The notes: generated by a model not told the origin, from the letters alone. Numbered from the stretch's first letter, positions 1 through 9,442 are shown. The stretch: 64,000 bases of DNA from Oligoflexia bacterium (GCA_015232355.1 JADFZW010000026.1:1-64000), one strand, 5' to 3'. Program-made: numbers and translations.

Positions 1-319
1 TTGAAATTATCGATAGGAAAAAGTAGATAATTAAAGTCAAAAAATTATTTCTATGCTTGAGTGAAAAACATAACGACAAAGTCGGTGAAAAATAAACCAC
101 TGACAAAATCGCTGGAAGACAACACATTTTTGAAATATAAATCCAACTATCTCTACATTCAAAAGTATTTAGATCTATTTAAAATCATTAAAATTAAATT
201 ATATTTATTTTTAATTTTTATTAAATAATTTTTATTTATTTTAAAATCTTTTCATATGATTATTAATCTTTGGTCATAAGACCTTTGTCTATTAACCAAG
301 ACTAAAAAGGATATTATTT
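1..319. other. AT-rich leader without a convincing gene
   Basis: No gene is supported here. A 55-codon GTG-initiated frame (61-228) exists but has no ribosome binding site and ends in a Lys/Leu/Phe/Ile-rich run typical of translated AT-rich DNA. Near the end, GGTC-ATAA-GACC (about 272-283) is a small perfect inverted repeat, and a wider TTGGT/ACCAA pairing overlaps it, just upstream of the gene starting at 320. These could form alternative hairpins in its leader, but the stems are short. Confidence 0.4.
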
Positions 320-1105
320 GTGAAAACAAAAAATCAAATCAAAATCGAAATCAATCGAACTGCTCTTTATATTAACATGCTATTACTATCATTTTGTAAT
401 CTAATACCAACATTAACATTTATTTTTTTTCATAGTGCATTTTTAAATGTCCATGCTAGTGAAGAAATTAACGACACAAAAAATATAGAGGTTTTTGGAT
501 CAAAAAACGGCAATATGAGCTTAGCTCAAGTAATTAATCCAGCTTCAAATGTACAACTCACTATACTTGATGGGAACTATCGTTTTGAAGATGTTTATAT
601 ACCAAAATCAAAATCATTTTTTAATTCCAAGGTTTCATTTGACAAGGGATTTAGTATTTATAAGATCGTTGATGATAACAACAATTATAAAAGTAAATAC
701 TTTATAGCTTTCACTGATTGGAAAGATGGCGAACGCTCTAGTTCACATGGAATAATCGATACTGCTTTAAGGGGACTACTTACAAGCGAAGATTATAAAA
801 AAATTAGAACCGTAATTAAAGGATATCTTCGCCCCGCTGATGGCCACGATAACATTTATTTGATTTACGATATAAGTTCAACCAATATGTATAACGACAA
901 TAAATTATTCACTGGTTCTGAAGAGGTAAAAAATGCATTCATAGAAAATGTCGGGTTTGCTCCTGATTTTCCTCCAATGGATGCCTACGATTGTGCCATG
1001 GAAGAATATTCCAAAGATTTCATGAGACCGGCGATGACTTTAAGAATGTTTTGGAATAATTGGATGTCCAAACATTATTCATCTACATCTAAACCGACTA
1101 GGTGA
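320..1105 (+). CDS. Exported protein of unknown function
   Basis: A 261-residue protein that I do not recognise. It starts with GTG, preceded by AAAAGGA with about 8 nt spacing, which supports this start. Residues about 16-46 form a long hydrophobic stretch ending in HA|SEE, consistent with a signal peptide, so the protein is probably exported to the periplasm, cell surface or medium. The mature part is mixed polar sequence with aromatic residues and no enzyme motif I can name. Only one or two cysteines are visible, so an extensive disulfide scaffold is unlikely. It stands alone ahead of another exported unknown on the same strand, 94 nt downstream, and the two could share a transcript. Confidence 0.75.
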   Translation: MKTKNQIKIEINRTALYINMLLLSFCNLIPTLTFIFFHSAFLNVHASEEINDTKNIEVFGSKNGNMSLAQVINPASNVQLTILDGNYRFEDVYIPKSKSFFNSKVSFDKGFSIYKIVDDNNNYKSKYFIAFTDWKDGERSSSHGIIDTALRGLLTSEDYKKIRTVIKGYLRPADGHDNIYLIYDISSTNMYNDNKLFTGSEEVKNAFIENVGFAPDFPPMDAYDCAMEEYSKDFMRPAMTLRMFWNNWMSKHYSSTSKPTR

Positions 1106-1199
1106 TGCGTACGCTGTAAAAAATTCTTCGTAGGGTAAGAGAAAGAAGAAATATTTTCCTCTGCTTTCTCCCTCTCTTTTCTTCTCTTATGATTATATT

Positions 1200-1841
1200 A
1201 TGAGAGTAGTACTTGTTTTTATCGTATTCTTATTCGTTACATCCCCGTTGCCACTATCGGCGCAAAATGAAAGATTCATTCGTGATATGTTTGCAAATCA
1301 AATTAACAAACAAGAAAATTATAAAAGTTATGTCACTTACAAGTGGCTTGCAAACACTCCCTTCTATCAAATTGATTTAACAGCAGATGGTGTGGCCGAA
1401 AATATTCTTGTATCTAAGAGGGACGCGGAAGATTGGTTTGTTGTAACCAACTCTAAGCGTATTCCTGTTCTTGAATTTAAAATGGATCGAGTAGGAGTTG
1501 AAAGTTTTGTTTACAAAGTAAGAGTCGTTCGCATCTCTGCCAGCACCGTCGCATTGATTATCTTTCACTATCAAGGTTACTACAAAGAGATAAATTTTCT
1601 TGGCAAAAGTAAAATCTATTTTGTAACCATTGATGATAATGACTTAAAGAAAATCAATTATTCTGTTGGGCCCACAATTTGGGAGGAGAAAGAAACTTAT
1701 CCTCATCGATATAGTCAGCGTTTTTATGATGTAAGAGTAAATGATCTAAATTCAGATAACGTCAAAGAGATTATCGTTAGTTATGGTCGAAATTCTCACA
1801 TATTTTCATATCTAGGAAATGGTCAGTGGCGAAATAATTAA
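1200..1841 (+). CDS. Exported protein with a VCBS/FG-GAP-like segment
   Basis: A 213-residue protein with a clear signal peptide (basic start, hydrophobic residues 3-20, cleavage likely after LSA). Near the C-terminus (about residues 178-195) it has DLNSDNVKEIIVSYG, which resembles the calcium-binding DxNxDG...I/V loop of VCBS/FG-GAP repeats. A second, weaker copy (DLTADGVAENILVSK) lies near residues 58-72. Such loops usually build beta-propeller or beta-sandwich surface domains, but two copies are too few for a full propeller. The ATG start has only a weak ribosome binding site. Function is unknown; export is well supported and the repeat family is tentative. Confidence 0.72.
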   Translation: MRVVLVFIVFLFVTSPLPLSAQNERFIRDMFANQINKQENYKSYVTYKWLANTPFYQIDLTADGVAENILVSKRDAEDWFVVTNSKRIPVLEFKMDRVGVESFVYKVRVVRISASTVALIIFHYQGYYKEINFLGKSKIYFVTIDDNDLKKINYSVGPTIWEEKETYPHRYSQRFYDVRVNDLNSDNVKEIIVSYGRNSHIFSYLGNGQWRNN

Positions 1842-1875
1842 ATTAATTAAAATAATTTAAAATTCACACATTCTC

Positions 1876-1915
1876 TTGATTTACGTCAGGCCATTACACA
1901 TCCAAGCAGTATAGG
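1876..1915 (+). promoter_or_regulatory. FNR/DNR-like box plus -10 element upstream of hcp
   Basis: TTGAT-TTAC-GTCAG at 1876-1889 matches 8 of 10 conserved positions of the FNR/CRP-superfamily palindrome TTGAT-N4-ATCAA. A TATAGG hexamer at 1910-1915 would place the box about 40 bp upstream of the start of transcription, the geometry of a class II activated promoter. Control of hcp by oxygen or nitric oxide is well known in other bacteria; its operation here is inferred. Confidence 0.5.
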
Positions 1916-1989
1916 ATTAATTTAAGTTGACGATAAAGTTTATAAGAGACAAAGTAATTCACCAATTAACAAACCTTAAGGAGGTTACT

Positions 1990-3633
1990 ATGAGTATGTT
2001 CTGTTATCAATGTCAAGAAGCAATGAAAGGTCAAGGATGTGCTGCTCGCAAAGGTATGTGCGGTAAAGAAGAGAATACTTCTGTTCTTCAAGATTTATTA
2101 ATTCACACTTTAAAGGGAATTTCACTTTGTATTGAGAGTGTTGAACAAAATAGTGTTGATAAAAAAGTTTATGATTTTATGACTGACTCACTATTTGCAA
2201 CCATTACCAATGCTAACTTTGATGAAGCTCGTTTTGTTGAACTAATAAAAAATGGTTTAACCTTAAGAAATGAATTAAAGGAAAAATATAGTAGTAAAAT
2301 TTCAAATGAGATGAAATCTCACGACTCTCTCAACTGGTATAGTAACGATGAAAAAACTTACGTAGCAAAAGCACAAAGTGTCGGCGTACTTGCTACCAAT
2401 AATGAAGATCAACGCTCTCTTCGTGAATTACTTATTTATGGAGTAAAAGGTATCGCAGCTTATGCTCATCACGCTCTAGTATTAGGATATAGAGATAATA
2501 GTATTTATCACTTCTATGCTCGTGCACTCGCATCCACTACCAAAAATTTATCTCAAGATCAGATGATTGGATTTGTTTTAGAGGCGGGAAAGGTGGCCGT
2601 CGATACTATGGCCCTATTAGATAAAGCAAACACCACAACCTACGGCAATCCAGAAATTACTAAGGTAAATATTGGGGTAAGGAAAAATCCTGCAATCTTA
2701 ATTTCAGGCCATGATTTAAAAGATATGGAAGAGTTATTGAAACAAACTGAAGGTAGTGGTGTTGATGTTTACACTCACTCTGAAATGTTGGCGGCCAACT
2801 ATTATCCTGCCTTCAAAAAATATAAACACTTTGTTGGTAACTATGGAAATGCTTGGTGGAAACAAGATGAAGAGTTTGAAAAATTTAATGGCCCAATTCT
2901 TATGACAACAAATTGCCTAACTCCTGTGAAGGATTCTTATAAGAATAGAATTTTTACAACTGGAGTGGTTGGTTATACTGGTATTAAACATATTTCTCCT
3001 TCCACAAAAAATGATAATAAAAAAGATTTTTCAGAAATAATTGCACTCGCAAAGAGATGTCCATCTCCTACTGAAATTGAGACGGGCGAGATTGTTGGTG
3101 GCCTTGCTCACAATCAAGTTTTAGCATTAGCAGATAAAGTAGTTGATGCCGTTAAAAGTGGTGCTATAAAGAAATTTGTAGTGATGGCCGGATGTGATGG
3201 TAGACAAAAGAGTAGAAGTTATTTTACTGAAGTTGCAGAGGCATTACCAAAAGATATGGTGATCTTAACTGCTGGATGTGCAAAGTATCGCTATAATAAA
3301 TTAAACTTAGGCGACATCGGTGGTATTCCACGAGTGTTGGATGCTGGTCAATGTAATGATTCTTACTCACTGGCAGTTATTGCTTTAAAATTAAAAGAGG
3401 TTTTCAATTTAAAAGATGTTAATGAATTACCTCTTGATTTTGATATTGCTTGGTATGAGCAGAAAGCAGTGACCGTATTACTTGCGCTCCTTCATTTAGG
3501 TTTTAAAAATGTACGTCTAGGTCCTACACTCCCTGCATTCCTTTCACCAAATGTAGTTAATGTTTTAGTAAATGCTTTTAATATTAAATTAATTAAAAGT
3601 GTTGATGAAGATGTTAAGGCGATCGCCGGATAA
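1990..3633 (+). CDS. hcp: Hydroxylamine reductase / hybrid-cluster protein Hcp
   Basis: A 547-residue hybrid-cluster (prismane) protein. The family reduces hydroxylamine or, more likely in vivo, nitric oxide during nitrosative stress, in the cytoplasm. Cysteines 5, 8, 17 and 24 (CxxC-x8-C-x6-C) bind the N-terminal iron-sulfur cluster; the spacing is nearer the class I form, which carries [4Fe-4S]. Hybrid-cluster ligands are visible in order: His in ISGHDLKD, Glu in THSEML, Cys in TTNCLTP, the persulfide Cys in AGCDGR, Cys in TAGCAKYRY, Cys in DAGQCND, and a C-terminal Glu in WYEQKA. ATG at 1990 is preferred over an in-frame TTG at 1927 because AAGGAGGT lies just upstream and the family begins MFCxQC. 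No reductase partner (hcr) is adjacent. Confidence 0.96.
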   Translation: MSMFCYQCQEAMKGQGCAARKGMCGKEENTSVLQDLLIHTLKGISLCIESVEQNSVDKKVYDFMTDSLFATITNANFDEARFVELIKNGLTLRNELKEKYSSKISNEMKSHDSLNWYSNDEKTYVAKAQSVGVLATNNEDQRSLRELLIYGVKGIAAYAHHALVLGYRDNSIYHFYARALASTTKNLSQDQMIGFVLEAGKVAVDTMALLDKANTTTYGNPEITKVNIGVRKNPAILISGHDLKDMEELLKQTEGSGVDVYTHSEMLAANYYPAFKKYKHFVGNYGNAWWKQDEEFEKFNGPILMTTNCLTPVKDSYKNRIFTTGVVGYTGIKHISPSTKNDNKKDFSEIIALAKRCPSPTEIETGEIVGGLAHNQVLALADKVVDAVKSGAIKKFVVMAGCDGRQKSRSYFTEVAEALPKDMVILTAGCAKYRYNKLNLGDIGGIPRVLDAGQCNDSYSLAVIALKLKEVFNLKDVNELPLDFDIAWYEQKAVTVLLALLHLGFKNVRLGPTLPAFLSPNVVNVLVNAFNIKLIKSVDEDVKAIAG

Positions 3634-3661
3634 GGATAACTCTTGAAAACGCACAAGAACT

Positions 3662-5302
3662 CTAGCTGGCCGCTGCTGCAGCAGCGGCCACTTTACTAGT
3701 CTTAAAGTGCCTCCATAAAACTTCAAAGATTGTTTTAAATTCACCTTGCGAATAGAGCATACGATATTGATTTAAAAATGTGAGCAAATTAATTGAAGAC
3801 TCTTCTTTGGCATCTGCATCCGTATCTGTATCTGCATCTGCATCTTTAATACTGTGACTTAGGATAAAACTAACCAAATCGTGAGATACAATAAACAATT
3901 GGCCAAGATTACTTATATTGGAATAATTTACTCCTCGAGGAAATCCACTGCCATCCGCTCTCTCATGATGTTCTAAAATAATAAGAGAAATATCAGGTGG
4001 AATCATTCGAAAATTCTCAATCAGTTTGGCCGCTTCCTGAGGATGATCCATATACTCTTTTAGTTCAGCATCTTTAAATTCATGACAGCGATTCATTAAA
4101 TCGCTTACATTTCGAAATCTGGCCAATCGCGGATTTTTTAGAGGCATATCATGTAAAAAGGATGCCAACACTAATTTATAGAGAGTTAAATTTGAACTCC
4201 ATCCTCTCAGGCCCGCCAGTACACAAGAAATATTTGCTAACAAAACACTGTGATCAACAAGATAGGAATCATCTTTTTCGAAAACAGTTTGTTTCATAGT
4301 CTCAAAAATATTATTTAAAAATGGCGAACTACGAATAAAAGAGAGCGACAAAATAACCGCTGCTTTCGTTAAATGTTGAGAGACGGCATTTACACCAAAT
4401 CTTCTTGTGGTCTCATATATAGTATCAACGGTTTGCTTAGAAACACTCACACCCTCTTCGTAAGAGAGTTTATTTTGTTCTGCCTTTTGAAGCGAATTAA
4501 CAATATTACTTATTACACTACTAGTTTTCTCCTCTGAAAATACTTCCGTTTTATTAAAAACTAAATTGGCCAAATTTTCTGCTGATGTATAGAAATTTAA
4601 TTCATATAATGTTTTAAAATTTAGAAATAATTTTGAAATAAGCTCATCTAATTCATTAAGCAAAACATAAAAACCACTAATCCCGCGAGCTTTATATTTA
4701 TCGAAATCCTCAACACTAAAAATATCCCCTTTCTTTAATATCTTTAGAATTTTTTCATCGGATAATTTAATGAAACAATCAACATCCAAATAATTAAAAC
4801 ACAAAATCTCCTCTAGCTCGATAAAGAAGTATCTTGAAAGATTATTGATGTCTTCTCCGGCGGCCGCCGCCCAAGCAGCGGCCACAGCAGCTTCTTCTGC
4901 TGTTGTCGCTTTCAATGCCGCCAAAGCAGTTTTTGATGTAGTTCTTTTTGGCAGAAATGAATCCAAAATATGTATTAAAGGTTCAATAACATCTGGTTTG
5001 ATGGCCTTAGCATAAACAAACTTATTTTCCATGGATGCAGAAAATTGATTTACTAAAGCGATTACCGGAACACTTCTTTCAAATCCTTGAGAAATTTTTG
5101 CAATTTTACTGGCCGCCCCTCTACTTGTTTCATCATCTACAACAATGCACTTAAAATCTTGATCTTTTTTTAGGTACTCAACTACTGCACTTCTAGAATT
5201 TTTACTAACTATTTCTACTTGATAATGTTTGCGAATAACTAAACTTAGAACTGTTAGTAAACTAGTATCCGATTCAACAATTAATACTCTCACATCTGAC
5301 AT
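3662..5302 (-). CDS. Receiver-like/HD-GYP cyclic-di-GMP phosphodiesterase
   Basis: A 546-residue protein. Residues 1-115 look like a response-regulator receiver domain (acidic pair in VESD, a VVDDE strand where the phospho-acceptor would lie). The C-terminal part (about 335-520) is an HD-GYP domain: FLHDM near residue 383 and HHERADGSGFP near 444, with Phe replacing Tyr of GYP. HD-GYP proteins hydrolyse cyclic-di-GMP. Between the domains is an Ala-rich linker (about 128-150) encoded by GC-rich DNA unlike its surroundings, and near the C-terminus an Asp/Ala/Thr 6-bp repeat and a final poly-Ala tail. AGGA lies 7 nt before the ATG. It follows the ABC exporter genes by 30 nt and may be last in that run; its 3' end converges on hcp. 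Confidence 0.88.
   Translation of the reverse strand: MSDVRVLIVESDTSLLTVLSLVIRKHYQVEIVSKNSRSAVVEYLKKDQDFKCIVVDDETSRGAASKIAKISQGFERSVPVIALVNQFSASMENKFVYAKAIKPDVIEPLIHILDSFLPKRTTSKTALAALKATTAEEAAVAAAWAAAAGEDINNLSRYFFIELEEILCFNYLDVDCFIKLSDEKILKILKKGDIFSVEDFDKYKARGISGFYVLLNELDELISKLFLNFKTLYELNFYTSAENLANLVFNKTEVFSEEKTSSVISNIVNSLQKAEQNKLSYEEGVSVSKQTVDTIYETTRRFGVNAVSQHLTKAAVILSLSFIRSSPFLNNIFETMKQTVFEKDDSYLVDHSVLLANISCVLAGLRGWSSNLTLYKLVLASFLHDMPLKNPRLARFRNVSDLMNRCHEFKDAELKEYMDHPQEAAKLIENFRMIPPDISLIILEHHERADGSGFPRGVNYSNISNLGQLFIVSHDLVSFILSHSIKDADADTDTDADAKEESSINLLTFLNQYRMLYSQGEFKTIFEVLWRHFKTSKVAAAAAAAS
3667..3690. repeat. Perfect 24-bp GC-rich palindrome
   Basis: The 12-bp arm TGGCCGCTGCTG (3667-3678) is followed at once by its exact reverse complement (3679-3690). 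It lies 33 nt past the hcp stop and encodes the poly-Ala C-terminus of the converging HD-GYP gene. As RNA it would form a strong hairpin in either direction, but no clear U-run follows on either strand. Confidence 0.9.
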
Positions 5303-5332
5303 AGTTAATCCTATAATATTAATCTTATACTA

Positions 5333-7174
5333 TTATACTACTATGTTATTTTTATCCGCGTTCCTTTGCAAATTAAAAAAATGCCCCTTTAATTCAAAGA
5401 GGTGATGGTGATCACCTTGCTCAACAATTTCTCCATCTTTAAATACCAAAATACGATTGCATTTCCTTAGAGTATCCAAACGATGAGCAATAATCAAACA
5501 TGTTCGATTTAACATTACTCTATCAATTGCATTGTGAATAATTTGCTCATAATAGGGATCAACATTAGCAGTTGCTTCATCTAAAATAAGAACACTCGGA
5601 TTTCTAAGTAAAATTCTCGTCAGCGCTAATAACTGACGTTCACCTACGCTAAAATTTGCTCCATTATCTAAAACTTGTGATTCTAATGTCAGATTATTTT
5701 TATACATTACACTTTTTAATCCTGTCTCTTCACAAGCATCCAAAATTTGTTTATTCTCTAAATTTAATTCGCAAACTAAATTCTCCTTTATAGTTCCTGC
5801 AAAAATAATTACATCTTGAGAGACCACTCCTAATTGTCTCCGCAGTGATGATCTTTTATATTTGCCAATTTCCACACCATCAATTGATATCTCTCCTTTA
5901 TGAAATGGATATAATCTTGAGAGCAGAGAAATCATCGTTGTCTTTCCACTACCTGTTTCGCCCGCCAAACCAACTCTCTCACCATGATTTATTTTGCAAC
6001 TAACATCTCGTAAAACATCCTTAGCTTCATCACTAGTACTATATCCATATCTCATGTACACATTTTTATACTCAATTTCCCCTCTGATACCAGCATGAAT
6101 ACCCTCCACTTCAACATCTAAATCACCATCAACTCCCAACTCATCATTTTCTCTCCTAGCACTTAAAAACACACTTACTCTCTCCACACATGCAAATGCT
6201 AACTGTACTACATGCAATTCACGAGTAAGGGCCTCAATAGGATGAGCAAAACGTTCACAATAACGAATAAATGTTATTAAAGTTCCGAGTGCAAATGTAC
6301 CTGCTAAAACTTCTTTTCCTCCAAACCAAAGTAAAGCAATAACTGGTAAATAAGTTAAAAAACTACTAATCGGTCTAACGAAAGCGTAGAGTTTGTTAGC
6401 ATCTAATTGACGTACTAAATGATCATTTACTGTTTGATCATATTTTTCCTTTGACCACTTTTCTAATCCAAAGGATCTAATTACTGTGAGCCCATTAATA
6501 TACTCTGATAATTTGGCATTACAGGCACTACTTAAGCGAGATATATCACGATTAAGATTTCTTATTCTCTCTCTCGTTAACAGAGTAATTATTATCGCCG
6601 GTATCATCGTTAGCATAATTGTGAGTGCCAACTTAACATCCGTAAGCAACATCGCTACCAGTGCAATCATAAATAAAAGCATGGAGATTATTAGTTTACT
6701 TAAACTGGAAGTAAAAAAGGATTCTATACTCTCTATATCATGGGTCATACGAGTAACAGTCCGGCCTTGTGGCTGTCTATCGTAATAGGAGATTGGCAAC
6801 AAATGAATATGATCAAATAAATCTTTTCTCATCTGTAATATGGAAAGAGTGGAGACATCTGCTAAGACTCTTCTTCCTCTCCATACTAACAAGATTGAAA
6901 ACATCTCCATTAAAATAATAATCGCAGAGTAGGTAACACTCAAATGCAAGTTTGCCTTTAACAATCCTTCATCCACTAATTTTCCCAGTATTCTGGCAGA
7001 AGCAATGGCCAGCGCTGAACTAGATAAAAGCATTACAAAAGATAGCGTATATCGATATTTATTTAAGCGTACATATTTAAGTAAAAACAAAAATGAATTG
7101 TGTTTTTTATCACCAACTTCTCTTTTCAGTTCATCCTTGCTTAAATAATCTTTGTGATTTGTATTTGTATTCAT
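5333..7174 (-). CDS. ABC exporter, second half-transporter (MdlB/TM288-like)
   Basis: A 613-residue fused membrane/ATPase subunit of a type IV (MsbA-like) exporter. The N-terminal half has about six membrane segments; the C-terminal half has Walker A GETGSGKTT (near residue 405), a Q-loop (SQDVIIFAG), an atypical signature FSVGERQ (near 509), Walker B with the catalytic Glu (LILDEAT) and an H-loop (IIAHRLD). The ATG overlaps the TGA of the upstream half-transporter (TGATG), implying coupled translation; a TTG one codon earlier is possible. With the upstream gene it should form a heterodimer. An intact Walker B here with a deviant signature fits the TM288/BmrD side of asymmetric exporters. The substrate cannot be told; lipids or drugs are usual for the family. 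Confidence 0.92.
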   Translation of the reverse strand: MNTNTNHKDYLSKDELKREVGDKKHNSFLFLLKYVRLNKYRYTLSFVMLLSSSALAIASARILGKLVDEGLLKANLHLSVTYSAIIILMEMFSILLVWRGRRVLADVSTLSILQMRKDLFDHIHLLPISYYDRQPQGRTVTRMTHDIESIESFFTSSLSKLIISMLLFMIALVAMLLTDVKLALTIMLTMIPAIIITLLTRERIRNLNRDISRLSSACNAKLSEYINGLTVIRSFGLEKWSKEKYDQTVNDHLVRQLDANKLYAFVRPISSFLTYLPVIALLWFGGKEVLAGTFALGTLITFIRYCERFAHPIEALTRELHVVQLAFACVERVSVFLSARRENDELGVDGDLDVEVEGIHAGIRGEIEYKNVYMRYGYSTSDEAKDVLRDVSCKINHGERVGLAGETGSGKTTMISLLSRLYPFHKGEISIDGVEIGKYKRSSLRRQLGVVSQDVIIFAGTIKENLVCELNLENKQILDACEETGLKSVMYKNNLTLESQVLDNGANFSVGERQLLALTRILLRNPSVLILDEATANVDPYYEQIIHNAIDRVMLNRTCLIIAHRLDTLRKCNRILVFKDGEIVEQGDHHHLFELKGHFFNLQRNADKNNIVV

Positions 7175-8946
7175 CAACTTACCACCACAGTTTCACCGTT
7201 CGATAAGTTCGATAAGTTTGATAAGTTTGATAAGTTCGATAAATCCAATATATGATCACAATATTTTAAAGTAGAACTTCTGTGGGCCACCCAAATTAAA
7301 GTTGTCTCTTTCAACTCATTATTTAAGTATTGAAGTATCTGCTCTTCAGTTACTGTGTCCACTGCACTTAAACAATCATCTAAAAATAATAATTTCGGTT
7401 TTACAATCAGTGCTCTAGCTAAAGTCAATCTTTGCTTTTGCCCTCCTGACAAATTAATTCCCCACTCTCCTAATGATGTATCTATTCCATCAGGCATTTG
7501 CAAAACATCTTTTTCTAATCCTGCGATTCTAAGATAGTGCCAAATTTCATCATCAAACTTTTCAAACTTTTCACTCTGTTCCCTTCCCATAAGTAAATTA
7601 TTTCTGATGGTGTCGGCAAACAAAAATGGTTTCTGAGGAACTATCGCCATATACTCTCTTAAAGCAGCATGCGAATATTGCCTTAAAGGTTTATTGTAAA
7701 ATAATACCTCTCCATCATAACCACTCTCTAATCCCGATAAAATATTTATTAAGGTACTTTTGCCACAACCAATAGTTCCGGTAATTCCTAAACGTCCTTT
7801 TCTCTCTAAGGTTAGTGATAAATTTTTTATCACATATTGATGTGATGTTTTTTCATACTTAAATGAGATATTTTTTAACTCAAAAATTTTATTGCAATCT
7901 TCGTCCACTATCACCGATTTAAATTTAGATTTAGTTGATTCCTCTTTTGATATTAATAAACAATCCTCTTTGGGTTCATTGTAAACCGCTACCACTCGTC
8001 TAAGCGATGCCAGTGAGTTCTGCCATTCTGAAATATCAAAACCAATAGCAATAAGTGGTTCTTGAATTAGAAAAACATATCCTTGCATGGTAATAAATTC
8101 ACCCACACTCATTTGGTTATCAAAGACTCGCGATACTCCAACTATGAATAAAATAATATAACAAATTATGGTAGCTCCACCTAACATGGGATTAAATGCC
8201 AATGAAGTATAAATCGTCAGTAAGCGTTTACTACGATAATCATTTGCAAACGCCATCAATTTATTTTTCCAAAAATCTCCTGTCTGAGTAAGTCGTTGCA
8301 ATCTGATTGTGGCCACAACTTGCGATGCCTTCTCATTTAATTTGGCCAAAAATTCTTGGGCCCGATCAAAGCGAAGTGATTCCAGATCGGCCAATTTTTT
8401 TACAAAGTATGGAAGGATAGGAAGAATTATTAAAATCCATAAAGTCATTGTAGCGTCTATATAAAACATCGCCACAATGGTAAAGATGCCTAAAAAAATT
8501 GTATCGATCATCCCCACCAATAAAAAACCAAAACACATCTTCGCCGCCTGCACATCACTGGTAGATATGCTCATTAACTGTCCGACATTGTATCTTTGAT
8601 GAAGTGTCCTCATTGGGAAAAATCTAGCATGCTCCCAAATACCCTTTCTTAAAACAGCACCAGCGTGATGAGTCTCGCGGGCCAAGAAGAGTCTCCAACC
8701 AATTCGCACCACTATTAACATTAAGGTAACTGCAACTAACATGAAAAAATATTTTTCAAACTGAGAGTGACCCGGGCCCAAATTCGGACTCTTTAATGAG
8801 TCGATAATTTGACCAACTAATCTTGGAATTGCAACTTGAAATGCATTTGTTAGAATGACTGCCGTAGCACCGGCAAGCATGAAGAGGAAACGTTTACTAA
8901 AATATTCGCGCCAAACCCCCCATGCAGTAGAGGAGGTTATTTTCAT
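7174..8946 (-). CDS. ABC exporter, first half-transporter with degenerate ATP site (MdlA/TM287-like)
   Basis: A 590-residue half-transporter: membrane domain (residues 1-310) then ATPase domain with Walker A GTIGCGKST (near 392), Q-loop VPQKPFLF, canonical LSGGQ (near 499), Walker B LLFLDDCLSAVD (near 520) and H-loop VAHR (near 552). The catalytic Glu after Walker B is Asp, which defines the non-hydrolytic site in heterodimers such as TM287/288 and BmrC/BmrD. The C-terminus carries a repeated Leu-Ser-Asn tract encoded by a 9-bp tandem repeat. It follows secG by 14 nt and overlaps the next gene by one base. Asymmetric exporter function is a strong inference from both sequences. Confidence 0.92.
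   Translation of the reverse strand: MKITSSTAWGVWREYFSKRFLFMLAGATAVILTNAFQVAIPRLVGQIIDSLKSPNLGPGHSQFEKYFFMLVAVTLMLIVVRIGWRLFLARETHHAGAVLRKGIWEHARFFPMRTLHQRYNVGQLMSISTSDVQAAKMCFGFLLVGMIDTIFLGIFTIVAMFYIDATMTLWILIILPILPYFVKKLADLESLRFDRAQEFLAKLNEKASQVVATIRLQRLTQTGDFWKNKLMAFANDYRSKRLLTIYTSLAFNPMLGGATIICYIILFIVGVSRVFDNQMSVGEFITMQGYVFLIQEPLIAIGFDISEWQNSLASLRRVVAVYNEPKEDCLLISKEESTKSKFKSVIVDEDCNKIFELKNISFKYEKTSHQYVIKNLSLTLERKGRLGITGTIGCGKSTLINILSGLESGYDGEVLFYNKPLRQYSHAALREYMAIVPQKPFLFADTIRNNLLMGREQSEKFEKFDDEIWHYLRIAGLEKDVLQMPDGIDTSLGEWGINLSGGQKQRLTLARALIVKPKLLFLDDCLSAVDTVTEEQILQYLNNELKETTLIWVAHRSSTLKYCDHILDLSNLSNLSNLSNLSNGETVVVS
7199..7243. repeat. 9-bp tandem repeat, five copies, inside the ABC exporter gene
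   Basis: Five consecutive 9-bp units (TTCGATAAG with T/C and final-base variants) run without gaps and encode a (Ser-Asn-Leu)n tract a few residues before the stop codon of the first half-transporter. The unit is a multiple of three, so copy-number change keeps the frame. Confidence 0.9.
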
Positions 8947-8960
8947 CTTTAATTTTTTTT

Positions 8961-9368
8961 TTACTTTTTCCCCGAAGTTTTATCAGGAGCAGGAGCATTC
9001 GCAGGAGCAGCTGCAGGAGCAGCAGCAGGAGCAGATACTGGTGCTGATTCTTTTTTTGTTTCAGGCAACTGTAATGGCAACATTGGATTAGATGGCATTG
9101 CAGTTTTTGTCTTTACGTTTTTATTATCGAAGATTGACTTCTCAACATTTTTTCCTCTCATCGCAGACAATGCAAGTGATAATGATAAAAACAAAATTGC
9201 AAGAACAGTGGTGATCTTATTTAATACGTTACCCTTTTGAGGCAAAATAGAAGAAGCACCAACATCTAAAACAAGACCTGCTTCAGCGCCCTTTCCAAAA
9301 TGGATTAACACCATAAATATTAAAAGTATTGAAACAATAGTGTGAACAATAGTTAGAGCTGTAATCAT
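8961..9368 (-). CDS. secG: Preprotein translocase subunit SecG
   Basis: A 135-residue protein with the SecG layout: membrane helix 1 (residues 5-22), a cytoplasmic loop with GKGAEAGLVLDVGASS, then membrane helix 2 (about 50-68). SecG assists SecYE/SecA protein export. The C-terminal third is an unusual Ala/Pro/Ser-rich tail (about residues 100-130), consistent with the low-complexity expansions seen elsewhere in this window. The pgk-tpiA-secG order is common in Proteobacteria, which supports the call. The nearest Shine-Dalgarno (AGGAG) is about 13 nt from the ATG, a little far. Confidence 0.92.
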   Translation of the reverse strand: MITALTIVHTIVSILLIFMVLIHFGKGAEAGLVLDVGASSILPQKGNVLNKITTVLAILFLSLSLALSAMRGKNVEKSIFDNKNVKTKTAMPSNPMLPLQLPETKKESAPVSAPAAAPAAAPANAPAPDKTSGKK

Positions 9369-9442
9369 GCGGTTTATTAACTCCTATAAATTCATTTATA
9401 CATTCATGTAAAAATAGTAAAAACTGCGAAAATAGTAAACAT

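Noticed and set aside
61-228. 55-codon GTG-initiated reading frame
   Set aside because: No ribosome binding site, no family resemblance and an AT-rich-type composition; listed only as part of the leader region.
1927-1989. TTG-started N-terminal extension of hcp
   Set aside because: A strong AAGGAGGT sits just before the ATG at 1990 and Hcp proteins begin at the CxxC motif there.
3667-3690. Palindrome as a classical intrinsic terminator
   Set aside because: No U-run directly follows on either strand, and it is inside the coding sequence of the converging gene; kept as an unexplained palindrome.
8855-9091. Rightward frame over the ABC exporter start and SecG tail
   Set aside because: Antisense to two recognised genes, with a Gln/Glu-rich translation that mirrors the SecG Ala/Pro codons.
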